A stretch of DNA of 35,754 nt from Candidatus Nitrosotalea sp. TS (GTDB lineage Archaea > Thermoproteota > Nitrososphaeria > Nitrososphaerales > Nitrosopumilaceae): contig NZ_RCMB01000011.1 of the NCBI RefSeq assembly GCF_011319465.1, positions 1-35,754 on the forward strand, in the 5' to 3' direction. Shown here in pieces: positions 7,044 through 15,060 of the stretch. The notes under the pieces are model-generated. The model was not told the origin of the DNA and did not search any database. It worked only from the letters and a program-made list of their open reading frames with translations. A program made the position numbers and the translations under genes. Position 1 is the stretch's first letter. Each line of letters begins with the position of its first letter.

Positions 7044-8212
7044 TTGTTAGTATACAAAGCAATAAGACAGCAGTTTACACCAACCCAAGAACTTTGTTCC
7101 ATGATGAAACATTTCGACAAATGGTAAACGAATGCATCAGAATAGGTCTTGATAACAATGTATCAGCACTGAAAAAATTTCATTAAATCACTACCATGAT
7201 CTCATAAAATATGATATCCAGTCAAAATACAAGCTTCTGCCATGTCACAGGCCTGTGGCAAACTAGCCCAAATGAAGCGTTCAATAAGAGAAGGCCAGAC
7301 TCCAAAATCCCCATACGTACAAAAACCATATCTTGTCTCACGTTACGGCTTTAAGATAAACGGATGCTGCTTTCAATCCCAGTAGGAGATAGAAACTACA
7401 TCCATATTATACTGAATCATCATACACAATGCAATTTCTACAGACAAGTCACTCAAGGTCAAGTCGTTTGTAATCACATCTGATTCAATCAGTCTTGGAA
7501 TACAAAAGGAAGTTGAGGAGATTAAATGTAATAATACCATTGGAATAGACAGAAATCTGCGAAATGTTACGGCAGGAAACTATGATAAAGTAATAATGTA
7601 TAATATGGAAGACCTTCCAAAGATCACGTATCGAACCAAAAAAGTAACATCGTCATTCAAACGCAATGATCATAGGATAAGGCAAAAAATCTATTCAAAA
7701 TTAGGCGATAGAAGAGCAAGAAGAATAAAACAATTCCTAAATCGAGTCTCAAAAGATATTGTAAGTAAAGCAAAAAAATCTTGTTCTCTTATTGTATTGG
7801 AAGATATCAAGGGAATCAGAAAACTCTACAGAAAAGGAACGGTCAAGGAAATAAACGCAGAGTGATGATGAACTCTTGGCCTTTCTATGAGTCGCAAAGA
7901 CAAATACGATACAAATCAGAATGGGAAGGAATCCAGGCGAGATTTGTATCACCAGTACGCACCAACATACTGTATCCAATATACGGGAGTAGAATCCAAG
8001 AGGGCCGGTACCAACATTGTCAATTGTGGTGCATCAGTCGTAAGAGAACAATGGACAGGGATATTGTAGTTGCCATGAACATATCTTACAAGGAGTTGCA
8101 AAGGTTTTGCAATCCTAGTGGGCTTTCAGTTGAAGCAATGAAGGGGAACCTGGGTAAGGCAATGCCAGTAATCCTTCGAGTGGATGGAAGCAAGTTGAGT
8201 TTGAAGGCGTAA
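7044..8212 (+). pseudogene. tnpB: Decayed tnpB (IS200/IS605-type RNA-guided nuclease)
   Basis: Fragments in all three frames align in order with the better-preserved tnpB at 23403-24606. Examples are KAIRQQF, then MVNECIRIGLDNN, then a long intact part from about 7520 (NTIGIDRNLRNVTAGNYDKV, TSSFKRNDHRIRQKIYSKLG, SLIVLEDIKGIRKLY), then RRVMMNSWPFYESQRQIRYK, MDRDIVVAMNIS and PVILRVDGSKLSLKA. RuvC acidic positions (GID, LED, DRD) remain, but there are several stops and frame changes, and the CxxC zinc ribbon is lost. The number of lesions exceeds what sequencing error explains elsewhere in the window. No TnpA or clear terminal repeats were found. It lies 130 nt from the 5' end of tRNA-Lys. Confidence 0.85.
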
Positions 8213-8262
8213 ACCATCAAGCTCGATAAAACCTTTAAACTTGAGTTGAAAAATAAAGTAAT

Positions 8263-8859
8263 TTAGTTTTTGACTGTCTCGATTTGAGAATATTTTTCTA
8301 GTATTTTTGTCAATACTGTAGAAACTGGAGCATTGTTCATTTTCTCTTTTTCTTCCAAGAGTTTTCGGTATGCATCAAGTGTGATGTATACTGGAATTGA
8401 ACCGTTACCTTCCAATAATCCTCTAACTTTGTACAAGGCAGTTTCCATTCCCTTCTCAGCTGTCTTTGCAAACTTGATCTTGTTGAGAATTCCGCCTAGA
8501 GGACCAAATGGCATTTCATAGTCTACTGTCATGGTAACACGGGTTGATTTCTCACCTAGTTCCTTGAACTCGACTGAAATATTCCACGCTTTGAATGGTC
8601 CCTTGATCATTTTAGCGGCGATCTTTTGTTCTTGTACAAATTCTGTTGTCTCACAGTCCCACTCTAGTCTCTTGCCATCAAAGTCACCTATTACTCTAAA
8701 GGTTGTACCTACGCCCATTCCTGCTTTTACATCCATAGGAACTACTGTCATTCCTACTCGCTCTTCGAACTGGTCAGAAATGTGCTCTGGCCTTGCGAAA
8801 TATGTAAAAACATTCACGGTCTTTTCTTTGATGTCAATTGATTTGCTGACATGAGTCAT
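8263..8859 (-). CDS. SRPBCC-fold protein with a ribbon-helix-helix-like C-terminus
   Basis: Residues ~1-145 look like a START/polyketide-cyclase (SRPBCC) domain. The pattern is an N-terminal strand, RPEHISDQFEERVG, WDCETTEFVQEQKIAAKMIK, then FKAWNISVEFKELGEKSTRV and a long C-terminal helix with FGPLGGILNKIKFAKTAEKG. Such domains bind hydrophobic ligands. The last ~40 residues (IPVYITLDAYRKLLEEKEKM and the StvltkileKYS helix) resemble a small ribbon-helix-helix DNA-binding fold, an unusual partner. I choose ATG 8859 because a ctttaaatc box lies about 30 nt upstream; a TTG seven codons earlier would be too close to it. Ligand and target unknown. Confidence 0.65.
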   Translation of the reverse strand: MTHVSKSIDIKEKTVNVFTYFARPEHISDQFEERVGMTVVPMDVKAGMGVGTTFRVIGDFDGKRLEWDCETTEFVQEQKIAAKMIKGPFKAWNISVEFKELGEKSTRVTMTVDYEMPFGPLGGILNKIKFAKTAEKGMETALYKVRGLLEGNGSIPVYITLDAYRKLLEEKEKMNNAPVSTVLTKILEKYSQIETVKN

Positions 8860-9021
8860 ACAGTGGGCAATCTTTTCCAACTTGATTTAAAGCTTTTGTT
8901 AATTTCCAACGATCGTAAGAGCTGTAGGAATAACTTGGGCATTTTTTATCAGATACTGATTTGCATCTTTGTGGCTATGAAGATCTAATATTATATTAAA
9001 GAAAGCGGCCAGTAAAAGGAT

Positions 9022-9585
9022 ATGGTTAACTTTCGATTTCCAGTTGCCATGTTTTCCTTACTGCTAGTTCTCTCTCCAATGATACACTATGCAGGCGCTC
9101 ATGAAAATCTAAACTCGGGTGACGAATCCATAGGAAATTATGAAGTACAGGTAGCAACAGATCCTGAGATCCCGTCTGCAAACCAGCCTTTCAAGCTAAG
9201 TTTTCGAATTCTAAATTATCAGTCTGCTTCTAACCTGCTCAATTCATTTAACACCAAGCTAAGCGAGGTCGATCACTTTAGGATGGGAGTTAGAATTTAC
9301 TACAACAATGAGCTAGTGTCGACAATTCCAGTGCAGGACTTCAAAGGCGGGGAGTGGTCTACCAGCTACATATTTCATGAATCTGGGAACCATATCATGT
9401 TCGTTGATCTCTACGATGTAGGGCCTGGCGGACAGCCATTGACGTTTATTTACAATATCAGCGTGCTTGACGTGTTTGGCCCACTGTTCCAGTATATCAT
9501 CTCGGCAGGAGGCATAGCGTGCTTTGTCTTGCTTGTATGGGTAATAATTACAAATAAGAAAAAAAAGGAAAAACCTAAGGCTTGA
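9022..9585 (+). CDS. Secreted, membrane-anchored protein near the terminal oxidase genes
   Basis: The N-terminal signal peptide is FPVAMFSLLLVLSPMIHYAG with cleavage near AHA. A beta-sandwich-like extracytoplasmic domain follows (YEVQVATDPEIPSANQPFKL, FRMGVRIYYNNELV, STSYIFHESGNHIMFVDLYD). A C-terminal membrane helix (YIISAGGIACFVLLVWVIIT) ends in a run of lysines. The DPxxPxxxxPFxLxF pattern resembles YtkA-like/copper-handling or Ig-like domains found near oxidases, but no metal site is evident. A TATA box (ttatattaaa, 8991-9000) lies ~25 nt upstream of ATG 9022. It is convergent with heme A synthase. Function unknown. Confidence 0.65.
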   Translation: MVNFRFPVAMFSLLLVLSPMIHYAGAHENLNSGDESIGNYEVQVATDPEIPSANQPFKLSFRILNYQSASNLLNSFNTKLSEVDHFRMGVRIYYNNELVSTIPVQDFKGGEWSTSYIFHESGNHIMFVDLYDVGPGGQPLTFIYNISVLDVFGPLFQYIISAGGIACFVLLVWVIITNKKKKEKPKA

Positions 9586-9613
9586 TGATTTGCAAAAATA
9601 TTTCGAACAAAAT

Positions 9614-10060
9614 CTAGGCACTAGTCTCTATGGTAGCACTGCGCGGTAGTTTGAACGCATAGAGTGCGGTAAGCAGAGTCATTGCAAACAACAATATTCC
9701 AATGCCGTTGTGAATTGCAACTATTGTTGCCTTGAGTTGTGTGTTGATCACAATTGCGCCAAGCACTATCTGCGATGCTACAAAGACTGCTGCAAGTGTT
9801 CCAGTGATTCTAAGGTTCTTGTGAGAGCCTGCAACCTTCCAGCTTGCAACTGCAGTAGCTATTATCATGGCACCAGTTATTGCTGCAATTAATCTATGAA
9901 TCCATTCTGTAAGATATTGTGCAGAGGGCAAAAATCCACTTGGACATAGTGGCCATTCAGGACACTCAAGCCCCTGTCCACTTGATTCCAGATATCCTCC
10001 AATGAACATTAGACAATAAAGAATTACAAGTGAAGCAAGTGCAAGATACTTGAAATACAT
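9614..10060 (-). CDS. ctaA: Heme A synthase (half-size archaeal CtaA/COX15)
   Basis: It oxidises heme O to heme A for the terminal oxidase. The protein is 148 aa with four membrane helices, the half-size archaeal form that likely works as a dimer; bacterial CtaA has eight helices. Visible are the cysteine pair loop LECPEWPLCPSG (C33, C39), the conserved EWIHR motif with heme-ligand His about residue 55, and AIHNGIG with His about 117. It is the last gene of the minus-strand oxidase operon and starts immediately next to the stop of the cupredoxin gene, so translation is probably coupled. Confidence 0.85.
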   Translation of the reverse strand: MYFKYLALASLVILYCLMFIGGYLESSGQGLECPEWPLCPSGFLPSAQYLTEWIHRLIAAITGAMIIATAVASWKVAGSHKNLRITGTLAAVFVASQIVLGAIVINTQLKATIVAIHNGIGILLFAMTLLTALYAFKLPRSATIETSA

Positions 10061-11074
10061 TTACTTTTCTACGATAAAGTGTCCGTCCATTCCAAGTGCC
10101 GCGTGTCCTGGGACAGTACAGATGTAATGGTATAATCCCGGAGTGCCTGCAACAAATGTTACATCGCCGCTATCTCCTGGCTTCATTGGACTGTCTGCAG
10201 TCTTGTATGCTGCATTCCAGACAACTCCGCTTGGGTTGTTTGGATCTGTTACAATGCCAAATGCGTGAAATACCTTGCTTGGGTTGGTTACATGAATTGT
10301 AACTGTATCACCAGAGTGTACAGTGATGTCCGGATTGGTTCCTGTGCCTCCTGTTCCGTTAAAGCCATATTTTGAAAAGTCAGAGCTAACTTCAAAAGCA
10401 AGTGAGAATGATTCTTTGTTTCCGTTTGCAGATGCAGTGCCGCCAGTTCCTGCTGGGATGCTGGATCCACCGCTTCCTCCCCCTACAACTATCTTGCCTT
10501 CCATGCCAAGTTCTCTATGACCTGGAACTGCGCAGATGTAGTAGTAAGTTCCTGCAGATGCTGGAACAAAGCTAACAGTGCCGCTTTGTCCTGGCTTCAT
10601 TGGACTGTCAGCAGTTGCAATTGTTGTGCCATCAATTGCAGGTCCTGGACCGCTTGTTGATGCAGTAATTGCAAATGCGTGAAATGACTTGCCGCCGTTT
10701 GTTACAGAAAATACTATTTTATCGCCAACCTTTGCGTCAATCTCTGGATCAGATCCTGCAGAGCCCTTTGGTGCGTTAAAGCCATACTTTGAAAAGTCAG
10801 GCGACTCTACAAATTTTAGTGAGACGTCAATCTCTTTTCCTGTAAATGTTCCTTGAGTAGATGATGGACCACTGCTGGAAGACTGTGCAGTTTCGTTTTC
10901 CATCTGTTGTTCTTGAAGTTTACCTGCATTTGGCAGGTAAGAGTTCCAATAATCATAATGCGTGAAAAATATAATGCCTCCAATTATCTGGATGCCGATA
11001 ATAATTGCAAGCATCTTTCCAACTCTTCTAGGGGATGTCCTGTATATAGTATCAGGATGGTCACTATTACTCAT
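10061..11074 (-). CDS. Membrane-anchored tandem cupredoxin (two type 1 copper domains)
   Basis: Residues 19-38 form an N-terminal membrane anchor, followed by a Ser/Gln-rich linker. Two plastocyanin-like domains follow at about 82-197 and 222-337, each with a full type 1 copper ligand set: H132, C181, H186, M191 and H270, C319, H324, M329 (YYYICAVPGHRELGM and YHYICTVPGHAALGM). A Gly/Ser linker joins them. Shared KYGFN and TADSPMKPG motifs show internal duplication. It lies between coxA and ctaA with 1-nt or no gaps, so a role as electron donor to the oxidase, in place of cytochrome c, is likely. This fits ammonia-oxidising archaea, which use copper proteins for electron transport. Confidence 0.88.
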   Translation of the reverse strand: MSNSDHPDTIYRTSPRRVGKMLAIIIGIQIIGGIIFFTHYDYWNSYLPNAGKLQEQQMENETAQSSSSGPSSTQGTFTGKEIDVSLKFVESPDFSKYGFNAPKGSAGSDPEIDAKVGDKIVFSVTNGGKSFHAFAITASTSGPGPAIDGTTIATADSPMKPGQSGTVSFVPASAGTYYYICAVPGHRELGMEGKIVVGGGSGGSSIPAGTGGTASANGNKESFSLAFEVSSDFSKYGFNGTGGTGTNPDITVHSGDTVTIHVTNPSKVFHAFGIVTDPNNPSGVVWNAAYKTADSPMKPGDSGDVTFVAGTPGLYHYICTVPGHAALGMDGHFIVEK

Positions 11075-11075
11075 A

Positions 11076-12623
11076 TCAGTATCCCGAGTGGCCGCCGTGT
11101 GGATTCTTTGCTGCTACAGGATAGTAATACTTGCCGCCAATTCCCCATGGGTCGTCCATGTTTGCCGGCTTGCCTTTTGCAGAATAGTATATCAATGATG
11201 CCAAGAATATTGCAAAGCTTGCTCCAATCATCCATGCTCCTATGGTAGAAATCTGGTTCAGTGTTGTCCACGATGAGAACTCTGGCGGATAGTCATAGAC
11301 TCTTCTTGGCATTCCTTCAAGGCCAAGCAAGTGTTGTGTAAAGAACGTCTGAACAGTTCCCCAGAACATTAGCACAAAGTGAGCGCTTGCCAACTTTTCG
11401 TTGTACATTCTACCTGTGACGTATGGGAACATGTAGTATATCATGCCTACAAATCCAAATCCAATTGTTCCAATAAGGAACAAGTGCATGTGGCCTACTA
11501 CCCAGTAGGTTCCGTGAGTGATAAAGTCTAATGGCATTGCAGAGTTGAGCACACCGCCTGCACCTGCAGAGAAGAATAATGCAATTCCACCAACTGCAAA
11601 TTTCATTGGAGCTGCAAATCTGATTCTGCCTCCCCACATTGTTGCAAGGAAGTTAAAGACGTGCATTCCAGATGCAGGAACTGCAGCTAGAGTACCTATC
11701 ATAAAGACTACTTTGGTTGTAAAGTCCATTCCAGTTGAGTACATGTGATGTCCCCAAGAGGCAAAGCCAATGATGCCAAGCATGACAAATGCAAAGACAC
11801 CTGAAGCCTGACTGTATAACGGCTTTCTTGAAAAGCGAGGTATGATTTCATACATCATTCCAATTGCCGGCAACAGGAAGATGTACACCTCAGGATGGAA
11901 TGTGAACCAGAACAAGTGCAAGTATGCAATTGGGTCTCCTCCTGCAAATGGATTGAAGAAACCTGAGAGTCCAAGTCTGTCTGTTAACATCATGATTAGT
12001 GCCGCTGCATATGTTGGCATTGCAATAATTGTCATAAGGGAAACTGTGAACATGGACCATGCAAACAGTGGGACTCTTCTTAATGGAAGGTCTGGGTGTT
12101 TGCATTTGAGAATTGTTACAACGAAATTAATTGATGATAAAATTGACGATACACCAAGAATTTTCATGCCAAAGATGAACATGTCTGCAGCAGGTCCTGG
12201 TGCCCTGATTATAGAATATGGAGCATATGATACCCAAGTAGTATCTGCAAATCCAAGCCAGAGCAGTGCGGCACCGACAGGATTCATCCAAAATGCGATT
12301 GCATTGAGTTTTGGATACGCCATGTCTTTGTATCTGACCATGATTGGAACCAAGATGTTGCCAATACCGTTTGCAACCGGAAGTGCAAACAGGAAGAGCA
12401 TTGTAAGACCATGAACTGTAAATATTCTGTTAAATGTTGCCGAATCAGAAATTAGAACGCCTTGGCCTGGGAAGAACAAGTGTGTTCTAATTATCATGGC
12501 AAGCACTCCCCCCATAAACAAGAATATGATACCAAATACCAGATAGAGATAACCTACATCAGTGTGGTGTGTTGAAAACATTATCTGCCACACAGGTCGT
12601 GGCTTTTGAAGTTCTAGTACCAT
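11076..12623 (-). CDS. coxA: Heme-copper oxidase subunit I
   Basis: This is the catalytic subunit of the proton-pumping terminal oxidase: 515 aa, about 12 membrane helices. Key residues are visible: low-spin heme ligand H71 (VHGLTML), the CuB centre H243 with cross-linked Y247 in HPEVY, H292/H293 in WGHHMYS, and H378/H380 in VVGHMHLF for high-spin and low-spin heme. The HPEVY tyrosine marks an A-type oxidase. Length and motifs are complete with no frame break. It is followed after 1 nt by the cupredoxin gene. Heme A synthase in the same operon suggests heme A use. Confidence 0.95.
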   Translation of the reverse strand: MVLELQKPRPVWQIMFSTHHTDVGYLYLVFGIIFLFMGGVLAMIIRTHLFFPGQGVLISDSATFNRIFTVHGLTMLFLFALPVANGIGNILVPIMVRYKDMAYPKLNAIAFWMNPVGAALLWLGFADTTWVSYAPYSIIRAPGPAADMFIFGMKILGVSSILSSINFVVTILKCKHPDLPLRRVPLFAWSMFTVSLMTIIAMPTYAAALIMMLTDRLGLSGFFNPFAGGDPIAYLHLFWFTFHPEVYIFLLPAIGMMYEIIPRFSRKPLYSQASGVFAFVMLGIIGFASWGHHMYSTGMDFTTKVVFMIGTLAAVPASGMHVFNFLATMWGGRIRFAAPMKFAVGGIALFFSAGAGGVLNSAMPLDFITHGTYWVVGHMHLFLIGTIGFGFVGMIYYMFPYVTGRMYNEKLASAHFVLMFWGTVQTFFTQHLLGLEGMPRRVYDYPPEFSSWTTLNQISTIGAWMIGASFAIFLASLIYYSAKGKPANMDDPWGIGGKYYYPVAAKNPHGGHSGY

Positions 12624-12681
12624 GCTACTACCTCTATCTTTTCAAATGTTTCCAATGTACATAAAATGTTTTTGGTTATTT

Positions 12682-13110
12682 TCAAGTGGCGTTATCATCC
12701 TCCACTACAAGCGATCCCCTCATGTTATAGTGCAAAAGACCGCAATACTCCCTGCACTGTATAGGATATGTTCCTGCTGTATCTGGTGCAAACCATGCAT
12801 GGTTTACGTGGCCTGGGACTGCATCTTCGAAGACCACCCAGTCTGGAATGTTAAATGAATGCATTACATCTCTTGAATAGATCTCAAAGACATATGCATG
12901 TCCCTTCTTTACATGTAAAGTGCTAATCTCCTTTGTTCCGTCTGCATGCTCAAAGCTCCAGAACCACTGCTGGCCTGTTACTTTGATAACTTCTGCGTTA
13001 GCTGGAACGTCTTCTACTGCCTTTTGGACTATCCAGGAGTCTACACCGACATAACACAAAACTGCGATAACTATTGCAACAAAGACCCACTCGGCTGTAT
13101 CGTGACCCAT
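12682..13110 (-). CDS. coxB: Oxidase subunit II, CuA domain with one membrane helix
   Basis: 142 aa. It starts with one membrane helix (VFVAIVIAVLCYVGVDSWIV) and continues as the CuA cupredoxin domain. Ligands are complete: H84 (DVMHSFNIPDW), C119, E121, C123, H127 and M130 in CREYCGLLHYNM. It accepts electrons from the soluble or membrane donor and passes them to CoxA. The start ATG directly abuts the TAG of the upstream gene, which encodes a segment resembling the usual N-terminal membrane part of subunit II. The domain order therefore suggests a subunit split over two genes. A 58-nt gap separates it from coxA. Confidence 0.92.
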   Translation of the reverse strand: MGHDTAEWVFVAIVIAVLCYVGVDSWIVQKAVEDVPANAEVIKVTGQQWFWSFEHADGTKEISTLHVKKGHAYVFEIYSRDVMHSFNIPDWVVFEDAVPGHVNHAWFAPDTAGTYPIQCREYCGLLHYNMRGSLVVEDDNAT

Positions 13111-13419
13111 CTAATGACCGCCCTCGTCTTCGTAGCTTCCAGATGTTGGATCCTCAAGATGCTCCCACTTTGTAGGATTCTTGTTCTTTGGATTTGATTC
13201 TCTAAATCTCCATACAAGCCAGATCATTGTACCTGAAACAATTGCACCTACTGTAAATGCCGCAGTTGTCATTCTGAAGAACTCGTTCCATACCTCTGCC
13301 CTTAGGTTGATGTACTGTTTTGCAGATGTCTGCTGTGCAAGCTGGGCATGCGCATACATCTGGGGAATTAAGGCCAGAGCAATTATCGTTATAATTGAAA
13401 TAGCAATGAGAGTTTTCAT
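13111..13419 (-). CDS. Oxidase subunit II N-terminal membrane part (separate gene)
   Basis: 102 aa, first gene of the oxidase operon. An N-terminal hydrophobic segment (signal or first helix, TLIAISIITIIALALIPQ then MYAHA) is followed by EVWNEFFRMTTAAFTVGAIV and SGTMIWLVWRFRE. The latter looks like the second helix of subunit II, which characteristically ends in LVWRFR/KYR. A polar tail (SNPKNKNPTKWEHLEDPTSG) follows. The stop TAG is immediately followed by the ATG of the CuA gene. I infer that it pairs with that protein to make a complete subunit II. The gene boundary appears genuine, since a simple one-base correction does not fuse the two frames naturally. Confidence 0.65.
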   Translation of the reverse strand: MKTLIAISIITIIALALIPQMYAHAQLAQQTSAKQYINLRAEVWNEFFRMTTAAFTVGAIVSGTMIWLVWRFRESNPKNKNPTKWEHLEDPTSGSYEDEGGH

Positions 13420-13448
13420 TTGCTGTTTTGACGTGCACCCCGCTTTCT

Positions 13449-13457
13449 ATTTAAGCG
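13449..13457 (-). promoter_or_regulatory. TATA box of the terminal oxidase operon
   Basis: The coding strand reads cgcttaaata, about 32-35 nt before ATG 13419. Transcription would start some 9 nt before the ATG and cover the two subunit II genes, coxA, the cupredoxin and ctaA. Confidence 0.5.
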
Positions 13458-13529
13458 TTTTGAAGATTGTCAGCGATCGGTCTTGTTTTTAAGTTCTGGA
13501 TCGGTTGATTTTGTTTTGCTGTAAAACTT

Positions 13530-14647
13530 TTATTTTATTATTTGCTGCTGGGCAAGATACTGCAGCATATCACCAAAACTTCGCTTTGATATTTCACCGT
13601 TTGAAAGCCAGAGTGCTGGCTTTTCAACCCAAGACGGCATGCTGCTTCCTTGTACACCAAAATCATCAAGCAGTTGTTCGGTACCATTTTGATCCTGCGG
13701 ATACATTAGCCAGTTTGCAATATCGTCTGACAATGTTGTTGGATCGTCTTTTTGCAGCAATAGCAACATCTCTTCGCTTACAAGAACATGGTATTCTGGA
13801 TAACAGTCGAGGAATGTATAGTTAGATTCGTGATAAAAATTCCAGTCTTTGCATTTTACGTTATACTCATATTTTGATTGTCTGGGACTCCAGCCAAACC
13901 CATTTTTTACACTGGCATCCGGATAACCGTGGCCGTGGATGAGAGTTATGGTACCATTGTCATAATTTGCAGTCACTTTGGCATAAAGTGCGTTTGGATA
14001 AAGAAAGATAACATGAGGATGGCTTGTTATCGCATCAAACTCTCTTTGTGTGACGTATTCGTTGTGTAAGACTATGACTCGCTTGTACTGCTTTAAGATG
14101 TCTGGATTTTTATCAACATCTTGATCCATGACATAGGGATAGTCAAGTAGTTTTAGGATCCATGCGCTAACTATGCTTGATGCCTGACTACCATGTACAC
14201 CATCAGGTATTGGGACTGTAAGACAGCTAGAGTCGCATTGTTTCCGGTAGTAGTCATAGAATCCGTGTGGGCCATACGCGGCTTGCGTAAAACTTGGATA
14301 GATGAATACGGTATTTTTTGGTTTATCAAATAATCCTGCCTGTTGGTAAAAAGCTACTGAGTTCAGGCTTCAATGACAATGAAAGTGATACTTGGTTTCC
14401 CTTGTCATCATAAATCGGGGCAACATTGAAAATCATTTGATCTGTTGGAATATGCAGAGTCTGCAGGTGTCCTTCTGAATTTGAGATCATTTGTAGATAT
14501 CCAGAACCTTGCAGGTTAGGATGTGATTGTTGAAGCGTCTCCAAAATTATTGTCATCTGAAGTTTGTGCAATAGTTACATTTGACATCATTGAAAATAGC
14601 AAAGTAACGAAAAGAAATACAGATAGCTCTAACTTGTGCCCGTACAA
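13530..14647 (-). CDS. Secreted protein of unknown function (two frame changes)
   Basis: Three frames join into one protein of about 370 aa. The N-terminus is a signal peptide (KLELSVFLFVTLLFSMMSNV, then TIAQ). The middle segment (HPNLQGSGYLQMISNSEGHL, DQMIFNVAPIYDDKGNQVSL) follows a shift near 14540. The long C-terminal part follows a shift near 14345: KNTVFIYPSFTQAAYGPHGF, CDSSCLTVPI, VIVLHNEYVTQREFDAITSH, FLYPNALYAKV. The VIVLHNEYVT...HPHVIFLYPNALYAK segment resembles a Rossmann/amidotransferase-like fold, but I cannot name a family. A TATA-like box (ataaatatta) lies about 30 nt before the proposed TTG 14647. Four Cys residues in the C-terminal part could form disulfides outside the cell. 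Confidence 0.55.
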
Positions 14648-14676
14648 CCCGTGTTCTGTCGTGTGATCTAATATTT

Positions 14677-14847
14677 ATGCCATTATTGGAAGGACAGCGT
14701 AATCTACGGAAAGCAGTGGATAGTGGAACAGTTTTCTTCGTACTGAAAAGAATATTTGGAGAGCGTGTTATGGCGCATAAACGGCAGAACATGGTAAAGG
14801 AGCTGCAACGGAAGGCATAGATGTATAACAGATTCATGAGCGGGTAG
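14677..14847 (+). pseudogene. C-terminal remnant of an IS4/IS5-type DDE transposase
   Basis: The frame reads NLRKAVDSGTVFFVLKRIFG followed by ERVMAHKRQNMVKELQRKA, an in-frame TAG, then MYNRFMSG and a stop. The pattern (vDSvFsviKRxFGExVxaxxxxNmvkElxxKaxlYNxF) is the end of the catalytic domain of IS4/IS5-superfamily transposases. The internal TAG most simply replaces a TTG Leu codon. Everything upstream is gone: the promoter and start of the divergent secreted protein lie there instead. No terminal repeats are evident. It marks an old insertion. Confidence 0.55.
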
Positions 14848-15016
14848 CAAGAGCATCTTGCTAGATCTAACAATTAGAGGTGGTCAACAAAGCAGTAAAT
14901 CGCATAAACTATGAAACTGTCTTGAAATAGAATCATTCTTGCAGTAGTTTTTTGGCAAAATTAGTTTTGTATTAGAACAAAAATCTGGTCGATAACTTGC
15001 GTTACCTGGAATTTAC

Positions 15017-15035
15017 AAAAAGGAAAAAGGGGAAA
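15017..15035 (-). terminator. Oligo-T terminator after the S-layer gene
   Basis: About 25-40 nt past the S-layer stop, the coding strand reads ccccttttt cctttttgt, two consecutive T5 tracts. Archaeal RNA polymerase terminates at such tracts, and there is no obvious hairpin. Confidence 0.5.
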
Positions 15036-15060
15036 GTTAGTTGTTTTTGGTTTCTCTAGT

